A stretch of 64,000 nt of DNA from Clostridiaceae bacterium (GCA_030530095.1 JAUMVO010000001.1:213602-277601); one strand, 5' to 3'; positions 15,564 through 24,725 are shown, numbered from the stretch's first letter. Numbers and translations are program-made. Notes: generated by a model not told the origin, from the letters alone.

Positions 15564-17210
15564 ATGGAAAACGTGAAAAATGTAAAAAGTTATATAAAAA
15601 ATGTACCACAATACTTTTTGATAATTGCAACTCTGTTATCTGTTTTTGGTGTCTTTTATTATACTATAGGTTTATCCAAAAATTTTGTTAATACGGATAT
15701 TTTTGATACTTTGCTTTGGGCAAAAGCTTCATATGAATCCGGGAAAATAATTTCTCCTGACTTTTATTATTCTGCCTTTCTGCCTTTTGGCGGTTCACTT
15801 CTGATGCTTCCTTTTATTCCTTTCTTTGGAGTGAGTTTTACAACTCATGTAATAGGAATGGTCATTTTTGAAATTATCTTTTTAGTTTGCTTTGTTTTGT
15901 TTTTTAGAAAAATCGGCTTTAATGCAAACTGGATTATGATTGCGCTTATAGCTAATTGCTTGCTTTGGCTATGCTCTGATAAGTTCCGTGAAATGTTTAT
16001 GGAGCACATTATCTATTACAGTTTATCAGCTTTATTTGTTTTGGTCGGATACATGCTAATTAATGAATTTGTTTGTAGTATTAATTCGGCATCTAAGAGA
16101 AAAAAGATTATACTGGGATTAATATCTGTTGCTTTCTTCACCTTGGTAGCAACTGATGGAGTTCAGATTGTAGGGCTTGCAACTGTTCCTGTTATTGCTG
16201 CTTTTATTTGTGAACGTTTTTTTGACGTTAAAACGAGGATTACCTCTAAAGAGAATAGACCTACCATTGTTGCTGTTGTTATTGTGGGAATAGCTACTGT
16301 AGCAGGATTAATTGTAATAAAAATGTTGCTTCACGGTAGCGTTAGCGAGTATGCAAGCTCATTCAGTCAATATGATACGAACGACAGAATATATATGTAT
16401 CCGCAAAAGATTAAGAACTTTGTTGATTGTTGGTATCAGCTTTTTGAAGTCTTTTTTATAAGCAAAGTCAGTTTGTCCAGTATTAATCAAATACCGATTT
16501 TGGTTACAGCGGCATATGCTACTATATTGTTATTGACAGTACCAATAACTGCATTGTTCTATAAAAAAATAAAAGCTCAGGAAGTTAAGAAGCTGTTTTG
16601 GATAGCGCTTTTTGTAAATGCTATTACGCTTTTTTTATGGATAGTAGGTACAATTGCAGGAGTTGAATGGAGACTAATACCTTCGGTTTTTGCATCTTTT
16701 TTATTGCTTATTACAGAATTAAAAATGATGTTTGAAACAGTTGAACTTAAAAGATTTTCTATAGTTATAATTGCAGTTGTGCTATTGACTGCTTATCCTA
16801 GTTTCAATTATCTGATAGCATATTCTCCGACTGATAACTATGCAGGTTATTCTGCGTTGTTGGAAAAAATGGAACACAATAATATAACTCACGGTTACGG
16901 AAACTACTGGATATCAGGTACACTAAATGTACTCACTCAGGAAAAGGTTAATATCGAATTTGTAGAATTCCATACTGATGAACAACTTCATATTTATCAA
17001 TATCAACAGTTCCCTCATATTGATGAAGATAATAGTTTTGACAATACCGTTCTTATTTTGCAAACCAAAGCAACCGATTTTTATGAGCAAACAGATTCGT
17101 ACAAAAATAACAAAGAAAGATTGCTGGAAAAATATGAAATGGGCGGAGAATTTGGTTACGTCGCTTATTTTTATGATTACGATATTTACGGTTCAATTGT
17201 AAATCCATAG
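15564..17210 (+). CDS. Polytopic membrane protein, GT-C glycosyltransferase-like
   Basis: The protein has 548 residues with about 10-12 transmembrane segments in the first 430 and a soluble C-terminal domain of about 110 residues outside the membrane. An acidic pair in the first extracytoplasmic loop (NTDIFDTLLW) recalls the catalytic loop of lipid-phosphate-sugar-dependent GT-C glycosyltransferases, but the family is not certain. The ATG at 15564 follows GGTGGGTGAT. Base composition is clearly more A+T-rich than the neighbouring genes, with many TTT, AAT and ATA codons, so acquisition by transfer is likely. It stands alone between its own promoter and a bidirectional terminator. Confidence 0.65.
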   Translation: MENVKNVKSYIKNVPQYFLIIATLLSVFGVFYYTIGLSKNFVNTDIFDTLLWAKASYESGKIISPDFYYSAFLPFGGSLLMLPFIPFFGVSFTTHVIGMVIFEIIFLVCFVLFFRKIGFNANWIMIALIANCLLWLCSDKFREMFMEHIIYYSLSALFVLVGYMLINEFVCSINSASKRKKIILGLISVAFFTLVATDGVQIVGLATVPVIAAFICERFFDVKTRITSKENRPTIVAVVIVGIATVAGLIVIKMLLHGSVSEYASSFSQYDTNDRIYMYPQKIKNFVDCWYQLFEVFFISKVSLSSINQIPILVTAAYATILLLTVPITALFYKKIKAQEVKKLFWIALFVNAITLFLWIVGTIAGVEWRLIPSVFASFLLLITELKMMFETVELKRFSIVIIAVVLLTAYPSFNYLIAYSPTDNYAGYSALLEKMEHNNITHGYGNYWISGTLNVLTQEKVNIEFVEFHTDEQLHIYQYQQFPHIDEDNSFDNTVLILQTKATDFYEQTDSYKNNKERLLEKYEMGGEFGYVAYFYDYDIYGSIVNP

Positions 17211-17221
17211 CCGATAATAAT

Positions 17222-17250
17222 AAAAAAGGCCTCCGCACGGAGACCTTTTT
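17222..17250. terminator. Bidirectional terminator between convergent genes
   Basis: The hairpin AAAAAGG.CTCCG/CGGAG.CCTTTTT has A-tracts on one side and T-tracts on the other, serving both convergent genes. Confidence 0.85.
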
Positions 17251-17261
17251 TATTATTATCA

Positions 17262-17639
17262 TTATCTGTTTCCTCTCGGCCCGATATATTTTGCCGAGCC
17301 GAAACCGAGTATGTAGGTGAAGATGATATTCAGAAATACCAGTCCGATTCCGAACAGTGCGCTCTTGCCGAAGGCTTTTGCCATTCTGATATTGAGCAGA
17401 AACGCATAAACGACGTTGACAATCGGGATTATGAACAGCAGGAACTTCCAGCCGTTACCGTCGGCGATTTTGCACATTTTGTAAAGGTTGACAATAGGTA
17501 TGAAAGCCCAGATTCCGCTCTCGCCTGCCTTGTTAAAAACCTTCCATAGCGCGATTACCGAGATGACGTAAAACAGTAACGCGCCGAACGTGGTCTGTCC
17601 GTTGATAATTTCGTGAACATGCTCCATATAGGTTTCCAT
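17262..17639 (-). CDS. DUF5684-type small membrane protein
   Basis: This 125-residue protein has three or four hydrophobic segments. The repeated pattern LWKVFNKAGESGIWAFIPIVN and WKFLLFIIPIVN is typical of the DUF5684 family as I recall it; members are sometimes linked to signal peptidases. Function is unknown. The ATG at 17639 follows AAGGAG. It is the last gene of a minus-strand run with the Cys-rich small protein and the FAD enzyme. Confidence 0.7.
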   Translation of the reverse strand: METYMEHVHEIINGQTTFGALLFYVISVIALWKVFNKAGESGIWAFIPIVNLYKMCKIADGNGWKFLLFIIPIVNVVYAFLLNIRMAKAFGKSALFGIGLVFLNIIFTYILGFGSAKYIGPRGNR

Positions 17640-17652
17640 ATTTATCTCTCCT

Positions 17653-17838
17653 TCAGTTTTGCTTCTGAACTATTTTGTATTCATCGTATGGGTTGTAGTA
17701 GGGACATTCGTAGTCCTGATAGCTAAGGAATCTTGCCATTTCGTCCTCGTCGAGATTCACCTCGCAGCAATAGCAGTCGTATTCGTCGTCATAGTAGTAA
17801 TACGCGCAGCTCTCGCACTGCGAAACCTTGTCAGCCAT
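17653..17838 (-). CDS. Cys-rich small protein (DUF6472-like)
   Basis: The product is 61 residues with a CxxC...CxC pattern (CESCAYY, DCYCCEV, ECPYY) and a long acidic Tyr/Asp run, suggesting a small metal-binding protein. The pattern matches a family I know as DUF6472, of unknown role. The ATG at 17838 starts a compact protein. A longer frame reading further upstream only shadows the FAD gene in another frame. It is 13 nt upstream of the DUF5684 gene and 4 nt after the FAD gene, so the three are probably co-transcribed. Confidence 0.65.
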   Translation of the reverse strand: MADKVSQCESCAYYYYDDEYDCYCCEVNLDEDEMARFLSYQDYECPYYNPYDEYKIVQKQN

Positions 17839-17842
17839 TTTA

Positions 17843-19396
17843 TCAGCTCTTTTCCTCGTGATATTCCTTTTCGGTGTTAACGTTCCAGATGTTCGCCTTA
17901 TCCGTCTTGCCCTGTGTAATGTTCTTAACTGCTTCGAACGAGGTGCACATACTGTGGTCCATGTTGTTGTAGCGGTGCTGACCGTTTCTGCCGACGCAGT
18001 AAAGGTTAGGTATTGTGTCGAGCCAGCCCTTAAGCTCGTCAATTCGTGCGTAGGTGTCAAAATATGCGGGATACGCCTTTTTAACTCGTTCGACGTGTGT
18101 GTCAATAACCTCGTCGGCGCTGTCAATCAGACCTGTTTTTACCATCTCGCCGACAGCGAATGCGGTAAATTCTGCGTCGCTCATATTCCACATTGAGTCT
18201 CCCTCGTTACAGAAATACTCGAGCCCGAGCCACACGTTGTTTTCGATATCCTTTACCATGTACGGAGACCAGTTGTTGTAAATCTGGAAACGTCCCATTT
18301 TCACGCTTCTGTCGTGAACATAAACCCAGTTGTCGGGCACGGTGTTTCCGATAGTTTTAATTTTAGTTTCGTTTTTAAGCTTCAGCTTCGGGACGAGCAC
18401 ACCGACGGTCATATAGTCGCGGTAGGGGAGACCGTCCGCAATCTCTCTTACGCTTTCGGGTACGCCGTCCATTCCCGCAATCAGGTCCTTCAACGGCATT
18501 GAAGAAATAAGTATGTCGCAATTCATATACTGTTTCTCGCCGTCCTTAACGAACTCTACTGCGGTGACGCTGTTTGCGTCGCTGCGGATAATACGCTTAA
18601 CCGGAGCATTCTTTACAATTCTGCCGCCCAGCTTTTCAATTTCATCAGCCGTCAGCTCCCAGAGCTGACCGGGACCGAACTTCGGGTACGAAAACTCCTC
18701 GATAAGCGAGGTCTCAACGGTTCTGTTCTTCCTGCCGAACGACTTCGAGAAAATGTCCTTGAGTACGGCTGTTATCGACAGTCCCTTTACGCGCTGAGCG
18801 CCCCATTCGGGCGAAATCTCGCTCGGATGCCTGCCCCATAGGTTCTCGGTGTAGTTCTCAAAGAACATTGAATAAAGTTTCTTTCCGAAGCGGTTGATAT
18901 AGAAGTCCTCAAGCGACTTTTCCTCACGTTTGAAGAATACGCTTTTCAGATAACTGAGCCCGACAACTATCGTTGTGCCCAGGCCCATATTCTTTACGGT
19001 ATCAAACTTAAGCGAAACAGGGTAGTCAAAGAACTTTCTGTTAAAGAAAATCCGCGACAGTCTGTTTCTCCTTAACATCACTCTGTCGTCCGTTTCGGGG
19101 TCGGGACCGCCTGCCGCGGTTGCGGAGGTCCTTCCGAGCAGCCTGTCGTCAAAGGGCAGCGCGCCCTGAGTCGGCAACATCTTTTCCCACCACTCGTTGA
19201 CCTCGGGAACCTTTGAGAAGAAGCGATGACCGCCCATATCCATACGGTTGCCGTTATAGTTCACCGTTTTTGAGATACCGCCTATACAGTCGCTCGCTTC
19301 AAAAACAGTTACTTCGTATTCAGTTGATTTTTTCAGCAGTTCGTAACCCGCCGTAAGTCCCGCGGGGCCCGCGCCGATTATTATAACCTTTTTCAT
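17843..19396 (-). CDS. FAD-dependent amine-oxidase/UDP-galactopyranose-mutase-like oxidoreductase
   Basis: The product is 517 residues. It opens with a dinucleotide-binding [14 protein letters not shown], followed by GGHRFFSK and, late in the chain, a second FAD contact ([19 protein letters not shown]). This architecture is that of the protoporphyrinogen-oxidase/UDP-galactopyranose-mutase group. It is probably a sugar or isoprenoid-type redox enzyme, but the substrate cannot be read from the sequence. Its ATG overlaps the stop of the upstream cyclase-like gene by 4 nt, so they form an operon. Confidence 0.82.
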   Translation of the reverse strand: MKKVIIIGAGPAGLTAGYELLKKSTEYEVTVFEASDCIGGISKTVNYNGNRMDMGGHRFFSKVPEVNEWWEKMLPTQGALPFDDRLLGRTSATAAGGPDPETDDRVMLRRNRLSRIFFNRKFFDYPVSLKFDTVKNMGLGTTIVVGLSYLKSVFFKREEKSLEDFYINRFGKKLYSMFFENYTENLWGRHPSEISPEWGAQRVKGLSITAVLKDIFSKSFGRKNRTVETSLIEEFSYPKFGPGQLWELTADEIEKLGGRIVKNAPVKRIIRSDANSVTAVEFVKDGEKQYMNCDILISSMPLKDLIAGMDGVPESVREIADGLPYRDYMTVGVLVPKLKLKNETKIKTIGNTVPDNWVYVHDRSVKMGRFQIYNNWSPYMVKDIENNVWLGLEYFCNEGDSMWNMSDAEFTAFAVGEMVKTGLIDSADEVIDTHVERVKKAYPAYFDTYARIDELKGWLDTIPNLYCVGRNGQHRYNNMDHSMCTSFEAVKNITQGKTDKANIWNVNTEKEYHEEKS

Positions 19397-20001
19397 TTTA
19401 CCGCATTACTCCAGAAAATATAGTCTGCCACGAGCAGAGCGCGCGTAAATGACGCCTCTGCGCCGTCAATCCTGACAGGTGGCGCGATGAGAAAATAGTC
19501 TCCTTTTGCAGCTTCGTCGAGGTTGAGCCCTTCAAGTATGGCAATGTTTGAACGAAGCAGAGCGCGGTGCGCCGCGCCGTCCGAGCCGGGCATCTCAACC
19601 GTCGTCGAGTCCGTGCCTATCAGGTCATAGCCGTACAGCGCCATAACCTCGGCGGCTGTTTCGTGAATGAAGGCTCTGCCGTGAGATTTGATAAGCACGC
19701 GCTTACAGTCGCGCGGGAAATAATCCTCGACCGTCTGGCCGGTGATTATACCCTCTGAGACCTCAAGCACCTTGCAGGGACCTATGAACTTTTCGAGGCT
19801 GTATTCTTCAATGCTCTCACCGTCGATAAGAAAATGCGACGGAGCGTCAATGTGAGTTCCGTTATGCAGACACGCGCATATTGCACTCAGCGAGTACTGG
19901 CTGTCGTCGCCGATGGTTTTAATCCACTCGTGTTCGGGTACGGGATCGCCCTCGTAAACGGGCGCCGTCAGCAGATCGCGCGAAATATCGATTATCTTCA
20001 T
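19393..20001 (-). CDS. Cyclase-family (kynurenine formamidase-like) metal hydrolase
   Basis: The 202-residue protein carries the family signature [12 protein letters not shown] (metal-binding His/His/Asp) and the LIKSHG and GTDSTTVE motifs. Members hydrolyse formamides or act as polyketide cyclases; the reaction here is not determined. It begins '[10 protein letters not shown]', typical of the family, after an AAGGTGG ribosome site. First gene of the minus-strand operon leading into the FAD enzyme. Confidence 0.85.
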   Translation of the reverse strand: MKIIDISRDLLTAPVYEGDPVPEHEWIKTIGDDSQYSLSAICACLHNGTHIDAPSHFLIDGESIEEYSLEKFIGPCKVLEVSEGIITGQTVEDYFPRDCKRVLIKSHGRAFIHETAAEVMALYGYDLIGTDSTTVEMPGSDGAAHRALLRSNIAILEGLNLDEAAKGDYFLIAPPVRIDGAEASFTRALLVADYIFWSNAVK

Positions 20002-20038
20002 AAGCCCACCTTCTTCTGATTATTTCACTATTCATTAA

Positions 20039-20067
20039 ATTTTATCAAATAGTATAGTTGTTGTCAA
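20039..20067 (-). promoter_or_regulatory. Promoter of the cyclase/FAD operon
   Basis: On the minus strand, TTGACA (20067-20062), 17 nt, TAAAAT (20044-20039). Confidence 0.85.
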
Positions 20068-20089
20068 ATTAACAAATTGAAAATAATAC

Positions 20090-20118
20090 TTGAAAAACGA
20101 AATGTTTTATGGTAATAT
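20090..20118 (+). promoter_or_regulatory. Promoter of tRNA-Ala
   Basis: TTGAAA (20090-20095), 17 nt, TAATAT (20113-20118), 11 nt upstream of the tRNA 5' end. Confidence 0.8.
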
Positions 20119-20129
20119 CTTATCTGCAC

Positions 20130-20205
20130 GGGGGCGTAGCTCAGCTGGGAGAGCGTCTGACTGGCAGTCAGAAGGTCAACGGTTCGATCCCGTCCGTCTC
20201 CACCA
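20130..20205 (+). tRNA. tRNA-Ala(GGC)
   Basis: Cloverleaf: acceptor GGGGGCG/CGTCTCC with two G-U pairs, D-arm GCTCAGCTGGGAGAGC, anticodon arm CTGAC-TGGCA-GTCAG with anticodon GGC, T-arm GGTTCGATCC, discriminator A and encoded CCA (20203-20205). Confidence 0.95.
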
Positions 20206-20246
20206 ATAAAGCAGATACGGCGTATGTCGTGTCTGCTTTATTTTTT
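20205..20246 (+). terminator. Terminator of tRNA-Ala
   Basis: AATAAAGCAGA pairs with TCTGCTTTATT across a 16-nt loop, followed by TTTTTTT. Confidence 0.85.
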
Positions 20247-20358
20247 TACAATCAGGGCGGGAGCGAACCGCCGTCCATGTCGAGCGGTATGCCGTAAGGC
20301 AGAGCGAGACGGACAAACAAATGCGAAAGGCTTGCAAAGCAAGCGAACGAAGCGAAGC

Positions 20359-20381
20359 TTCGATCCCGTCCGTCTCCACCA
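20359..20381 (+). repeat. 23-bp duplicate of the tRNA-Ala 3' end (att-like scar)
   Basis: Positions 20359-20381 are identical to tRNA positions 20183-20205 (T-loop to CCA). Only 153 bp separate the two copies, and that stretch encodes nothing. The duplicate is followed by its own terminator hairpin. This is the pattern left by site-specific integration at a tRNA gene, or by loss of most of a duplicated tRNA. Confidence 0.8.
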
Positions 20382-20383
20382 CG

Positions 20384-20420
20384 TCGTCGCAAGCTATGTA
20401 TCGCTTGCGGCGATTTTTTT
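20384..20420 (+). terminator. Terminator after the duplicated tRNA 3' end
   Basis: TCGTCGCAAGC pairs with GCTTGCGGCGA (one G-U pair) and is followed by TTTTTTTATC. Confidence 0.8.
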
Positions 20421-20690
20421 ATCGCCTCGCACTCACGCCGCTGCTCCTCCTTTCCGCAAAAAGTCCCGCTCGGTTCGCCTGCTCGCTTGCAAGCGCACTC
20501 GCGACGGCTCACTGTCGCTACCAACTTTTTGCGGTATGATGTAGGGGCGATTCACGAATCGCCCGTTGCTTCCCCTCATAGGGGAAGCTGGCAGTTGCGA
20601 AGCAACTGACTGATGAGGTGAGAATACCCCTCATCCACCGCTATCGCGGTCCCCCTTCCCCCAAGGGGGAAGGAACGAAGAAACCACTAT
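20421..20690. repeat. Palindrome-rich intergenic repeat cluster
   Basis: There is no gene here. CCGCAAAAAGT (20455-20465) is mirrored by ACTTTTTGCGG near 20523. A run of short hairpins follows: GGGCGATT/AATCGCCC, CTTCCCCT/AGGGGAAG, CAGTTGC/GCAACTG, ACCGC/GCGGT and CTTCCCCC/GGGGGAAG. The last two modules resemble parts of the dispersed repeats at 25.4, 50.2 and 58.9 kb. Confidence 0.6.
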
Positions 20691-20704
20691 TCCTTAATTC
20701 CCTA

Positions 20705-20733
20705 TTGAAAAACCGATAAATCTGTGCTACAAT
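20705..20733 (+). promoter_or_regulatory. Promoter of the COG2509-like gene
   Basis: TTGAAA (20705-20710), 17 nt, TACAAT (20728-20733). Confidence 0.8.
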
Positions 20734-20799
20734 AGATTGTAATAAGAAATCAAAGCTGCTTATTACGGGCAGCTATTTTTTTGTGTTAAGAGGTATATT

Positions 20800-22167
20800 A
20801 TGAATTACGACGTTATTATTATCGGCGCGGGCCCCGGCGGAATATTCTCGGCTTATGAGCTTGTGAACGGCAATAAGAATCTTAAAATCGCGGTTTTCGA
20901 AAAGGGTAACTCTCTTGATAAGAGAAAGTGCCCCATCGACGGCAAGAAGATAAAGTCCTGCATCAAGTGCCCGACCTGCGCTATTATGAGCGGCTTCGGC
21001 GGCGCCGGCGCATTTTCGGACGGTAAGTACAATATCACCAATCAGTTCGGCGGCACGCTTTACGAGCATATCGGCAAGACCGAGGCGATCGACCTTATGA
21101 AATACGTCGACTCGATTAACCTTAAATACGGCGGCGAGGGGACCAAGCTCTATTCGACCGCAAACACGGCTATCAAGAAAAAGTGCTTTGAAAACGACCT
21201 GCATCTTCTCGACGCTCAGGTAAGACATCTCGGCACGGACATAAACTATGTCGTGCTTGAAAATATCTACAACGAGTTAAAGGATAAGGTTGAATTCCGC
21301 TTCCGCACCGAAATAACCTCCGTCAGAAAAATCGACGGCGGCTTTGAGGTTGAGGCAGGGGATGAAGCCTACACCTGCGAAAAGTGCATTATCTCCGTCG
21401 GACGAAGCGGTTCGAAGTGGATGGAGAAGGTCTGCGGTGAGCTGGATATACCCACTATGTCCAACCGCGTTGACATCGGCGTACGCGTCGAGCTTCCTGC
21501 CGAGGTTTTCTCGCACCTTACAGACGAATTGTATGAAAGCAAGATTGTTTACCGCACCAAGCAGTTTGAGGACCTTGTCCGCACATTCTGTATGAATCCG
21601 CACGGCGCGGTCGTTAACGAAAATACAAACGGCATTGTCACCGTAAACGGCCACAGCTACGAGGACCCGAAAATGCACACGAACAATACGAATTTCGCGC
21701 TGCTCGTTTCAAAGCATTTTTCCGAGCCCTTCAAGGACTCCAACGGCTACGGCGAGAGCATAGCGAGACTTTCGAATATGCTCGGCGGCGGAGTTATAGT
21801 TCAGCGCTTCGGCGACCTGACGCGCGGCAGACGCTCAAACGAGCAGAGAATTGCCGAGAGCTACGTCGTTCCCACACTTGCGGCAACGCCCGGCGACCTG
21901 AGCCTCGTTATTCCCAAGAGAATACTCGACGGCATTATCGAGATGATTTATGCGCTCGATAAGATAGCGCCCGGCACGGCGAACGACGACACGCTGCTTT
22001 ACGGCGTCGAGGTCAAGTTCTATAATATGGAGGTCGAAATCGACAACGATTTACAGACCAAGCACAGGGGACTTTACGTAATCGGCGACGGCTCGGGCGT
22101 AACGCACTCGCTCTCTCACGCATCGGCAAGCGGCGTTTACGTAGCAAGGCACATATTGCGCGCATAA
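20800..22167 (+). CDS. FAD-dependent dehydrogenase (COG2509-like)
   Basis: The 455-residue flavoprotein starts with GAGPGGIFSAYEL (FAD binding). Next comes a Cys-rich stretch (KKIKSCIKCPTC), a GFGGAGAFSDGKYN motif, and a C-terminal FAD contact YVIGDGSGVTHS. This matches the uncharacterised FAD-dependent dehydrogenases of COG2509. The four Cys near residues 46-60 could bind a cluster or metal. It is cytoplasmic, the substrate is unknown, and it is monocistronic. The start follows AGAGGT. Confidence 0.88.
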   Translation: MNYDVIIIGAGPGGIFSAYELVNGNKNLKIAVFEKGNSLDKRKCPIDGKKIKSCIKCPTCAIMSGFGGAGAFSDGKYNITNQFGGTLYEHIGKTEAIDLMKYVDSINLKYGGEGTKLYSTANTAIKKKCFENDLHLLDAQVRHLGTDINYVVLENIYNELKDKVEFRFRTEITSVRKIDGGFEVEAGDEAYTCEKCIISVGRSGSKWMEKVCGELDIPTMSNRVDIGVRVELPAEVFSHLTDELYESKIVYRTKQFEDLVRTFCMNPHGAVVNENTNGIVTVNGHSYEDPKMHTNNTNFALLVSKHFSEPFKDSNGYGESIARLSNMLGGGVIVQRFGDLTRGRRSNEQRIAESYVVPTLAATPGDLSLVIPKRILDGIIEMIYALDKIAPGTANDDTLLYGVEVKFYNMEVEIDNDLQTKHRGLYVIGDGSGVTHSLSHASASGVYVARHILRA

Positions 22168-22345
22168 GCGCAGTGAAATGAACTTCGTTCGTGAAATACA
22201 CTCTGTGCGTGAAATGACTTGCGTCGTGAAATACGCTTCGCGCGCAATATTGCACCGATAGCGAAGCTTTCGGTATTTCACGTTCTGCGATAGCAGAATA
22301 TTTCACGCTGAATTTTAATTTGGTATTTCACGTTTTGCGGAACGC
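22168..22345. repeat. Hairpin array punctuated by GTGAAAT/ATTTCAC, two inverted arms
   Basis: Directly after the stop codon, GTGAAAT recurs every 17-18 nt. It alternates with different short palindromes (GAAC/GTTC, CAC/GTG, GAC/GTC, CGC/GCG). After a centre near 22240-22265 the same word appears inverted as ATTTCAC between larger hairpins (TTCTGC/GCAGAA, TTTTGCG/CGCAAAA). The punctuation is constant while the palindromes differ. It does not look like a standard terminator or a CRISPR. Confidence 0.75.
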
Positions 22346-22474
22346 AAAATATTTAACTTATAATTGCAATACAAATGATAACGGCACGGATTTCTCCGTG
22401 CCTTTTTCAGTGTATAAACCGTTGTCCGCGGCGCTCCGTTTTCCGGTGCCGCATTAAAAAGATGCAGATTATTA

Positions 22475-23542
22475 TTAAACGATCTGCGTGAGTAAACACA
22501 CGGCCGCAAAAATAACCGGAAGCGTATTTGTCAGAAATCTGTTGTTCATTTTCTGCTTGTCTTTCGCGATAAACACAACGAGTATTACAGCTATAATCTC
22601 AATTGCAATTCTGACAAGGTTGAACATATCCGGCGGAGTACCGACGGCAAACTGCAACACAATTCTTAAAACCGAGGCCGCCGCAATAATAATATACGGC
22701 GCGACAAAGCGGTTTTCGTTTTCAACCGCAGGACTTCCGTCCAAAAGTCTGTAAAGCAGATAGAACACGGATACTGTCACAACGGCGGTAAGCACAATAC
22801 CGACTGATAAAATGAGAAAACGGACAAGGAACATTCCGTTATCCCTCACAGATTCCTCATTAACGGGAGAGGGCTTTACTGTCAGCATATTGAAAGCATA
22901 CGACGCCATACCCGGCACATAATAAACGGACATAAAGGCAAACCAGACGTTCCTTTTTGCGATTTCCTCCTTGCCGAGCTGTCTGAACGCTTTGAGATAA
23001 AAATATCTTATCAGCAGAAACGAGATAACCGTCCCGAGTGCAGACAGAACAGACGCAAGCAGAGTTGTATGCGCGTATATACCTGCCGTGAGATCGTGTC
23101 TGCCCGCTTTAGTCAGTATAATTGAAAGATAAGTCGGTATCGCGATAAGAAACGTTACCAGTACTCCTGTGCAGAAGTAGGTTTCAATTCCCGCACGCCT
23201 CAATATCTTCCTACTATTCGCCGCCATAGGCTGAGAAGCTGCTCCCATATTTCCTTCGCTCCCTTCCCGAAAAAACGGGTTGTAGGGGAGTTGAGTGTCT
23301 ATTGTGTTCTCGGCTTCGCTCTGCCTGTCGTATTCATCCTGCTCGTCAATATCGGGAGTCAGCTCGTAAGCCGAAAGCTCAAACGCCTGAGAGATTGCTA
23401 CCCTCATATCCTCGTCGGGCAGTCGTTCACCGTTTTCAACAGCTTTTAATTGCTCAAGGTCTATATTTGCCTTCTCGGCAAACTGCTCCTGAGTTAATCC
23501 ACTTCTTATTCTTAAATCAATGATTTTATCTTTAACCGTCAT
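22475..23542 (-). CDS. Membrane protein with N-terminal XRE-type helix-turn-helix
   Basis: The product is 355 residues. Residues 5-60 are a Cro/C1-type HTH (IIDLRIRSGLTQEQFAEKAN). A polar linker follows to about residue 115, then six or so transmembrane segments to the C-terminus. HTH domains tethered to membrane domains often sense envelope or small-molecule signals; the target genes here are unknown. The ATG at 23542 follows AAGGA and its own promoter. Transcription is monocistronic. Confidence 0.8.
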   Translation of the reverse strand: MTVKDKIIDLRIRSGLTQEQFAEKANIDLEQLKAVENGERLPDEDMRVAISQAFELSAYELTPDIDEQDEYDRQSEAENTIDTQLPYNPFFREGSEGNMGAASQPMAANSRKILRRAGIETYFCTGVLVTFLIAIPTYLSIILTKAGRHDLTAGIYAHTTLLASVLSALGTVISFLLIRYFYLKAFRQLGKEEIAKRNVWFAFMSVYYVPGMASYAFNMLTVKPSPVNEESVRDNGMFLVRFLILSVGIVLTAVVTVSVFYLLYRLLDGSPAVENENRFVAPYIIIAAASVLRIVLQFAVGTPPDMFNLVRIAIEIIAVILVVFIAKDKQKMNNRFLTNTLPVIFAAVCLLTQIV

Positions 23543-23574
23543 TTCCTTGCCCCCTTACTATATAAATCAAAAAT

Positions 23575-23603
23575 ATTATAACATTTTTCACTGTAACTTT
23601 CAA
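23575..23603 (-). promoter_or_regulatory. Promoter of the XRE-membrane protein gene
   Basis: On the minus strand, TTGAAA (23603-23598), 17 nt, TATAAT (23580-23575). Confidence 0.88.
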
Positions 23604-23645
23604 CTTTTGCTCAGGGCGGCCGTTTCCGACCGCCCTTACTTTTTG

Positions 23646-23849
23646 TTATTTCGCTCTTCTGAACGTTACCGCAAAGAAGCTTCTTGAGCCGAAGGAATTT
23701 GCCATAAAGGAGTAGGTTACGAATTCCCAGCCCTCGGCTTCCTTCTGCATAATCAATGCGTCAAGCTGTGCGAGGTCTTCCTCGTTTGCATTGTCGCGGA
23801 ACCACAGCTTAAGTCCCGTCGGCAATAACTCTGTCTTGTATTCAAACAT
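23646..23849 (-). CDS. Small DUF4177-like protein
   Basis: This 67-residue soluble protein has the short beta-helix-beta pattern (FEYKTELL ... LDALIMQKEAEGWEFVTYSF ... FFAVTFRR) of DUF4177-type proteins, whose role is unknown. It lies 12 nt after the SPFH gene, so it is probably the last gene of the DUF1836-SPFH operon. Confidence 0.65.
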   Translation of the reverse strand: MFEYKTELLPTGLKLWFRDNANEEDLAQLDALIMQKEAEGWEFVTYSFMANSFGSRSFFAVTFRRAK

Positions 23850-23861
23850 ATTGCACCATCC

Positions 23862-24725
23862 TTATTCATTTGACGAAGCGGCATCAAAATTCACGAGTGT
23901 TCCGCCGCTGCCGGTGACCTTGGGCAGTACGCCGTCCCATTTCTGAATCTTGTTGTATTCAATGATATTGGGCGTCAGCGACTCGCTGATGGTCTTGTTG
24001 GCAGCCGCCTCGGCTTCCGCCTTGATGCGGACGGTTTCAGCCTGTGCCTCGGCGTTGATGATAGCGGTCTGCTTCTCGGTCTCTGACTTTAAGAGCTTCT
24101 GCTGTGCAACCTGCTTCTCTTCGATAGCGGTGATGAAGGCTTCCGAAAACTCAAAGTTGATTATATTAACGTCAGTTACATACAGTCCGATGTCATTGAG
24201 CTTGTCGTTAAGTCCCTTTACAAGTCCGTCGGAGATAAGCACACGGTTGGTTACGCTCTCCTCGGCGGTGTACTTGGCGGTGATCGCCTTGAGCACTTCG
24301 TTTACCGCAGGGGTTACAAGTACGGCTTCGTAGTTGGCGCCGATATTCTTGTAAATCGAATATGACTTCGAGGTGTCAACCCTGTAGTTTATCGCAAGCA
24401 CCGTTTCAACGGTCTGAAGGTCCTTTGAGAAGGCTTCGGTCTCAACCTCAAGCTTTACGATACGGTTGTCGATTTTAACAACCTGCTGAACGAAGGGAGC
24501 CTTGACGTGGATGCCCTCCTGAAGCACACCTTCCTTGACCTTGCCGAGAGTTACAACTACTCCCGTGTGTCCCGCCTCAACTATCGTTAAGCAGTTTACG
24601 ATTAATATAAAGGCGATAAAGGCGATTACAAGGGTAGTGACGAATTTCTTCGCCTTGCCGCCCGAAAAGGCGGTCTTTACGCCCTCTACGTCAATATCAA
24701 TGGTATTATTGTTCTTTCTGATCAT
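23862..24725 (-). CDS. Prohibitin/SPFH (band 7) domain membrane protein
   Basis: The product has 287 residues. One N-terminal transmembrane segment (about 30-50) is followed by the SPFH domain (GHTGVVVTLGKV, then EGIHVKAPF). A long Ala/Glu-rich coiled coil (residues 200-250) drives oligomerisation. Such proteins form membrane microdomain scaffolds or modulate membrane proteases. The ATG overlaps the upstream DUF1836 stop by 4 nt. Confidence 0.9.
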   Translation of the reverse strand: MIRKNNNTIDIDVEGVKTAFSGGKAKKFVTTLVIAFIAFILIVNCLTIVEAGHTGVVVTLGKVKEGVLQEGIHVKAPFVQQVVKIDNRIVKLEVETEAFSKDLQTVETVLAINYRVDTSKSYSIYKNIGANYEAVLVTPAVNEVLKAITAKYTAEESVTNRVLISDGLVKGLNDKLNDIGLYVTDVNIINFEFSEAFITAIEEKQVAQQKLLKSETEKQTAIINAEAQAETVRIKAEAEAAANKTISESLTPNIIEYNKIQKWDGVLPKVTGSGGTLVNFDAASSNE

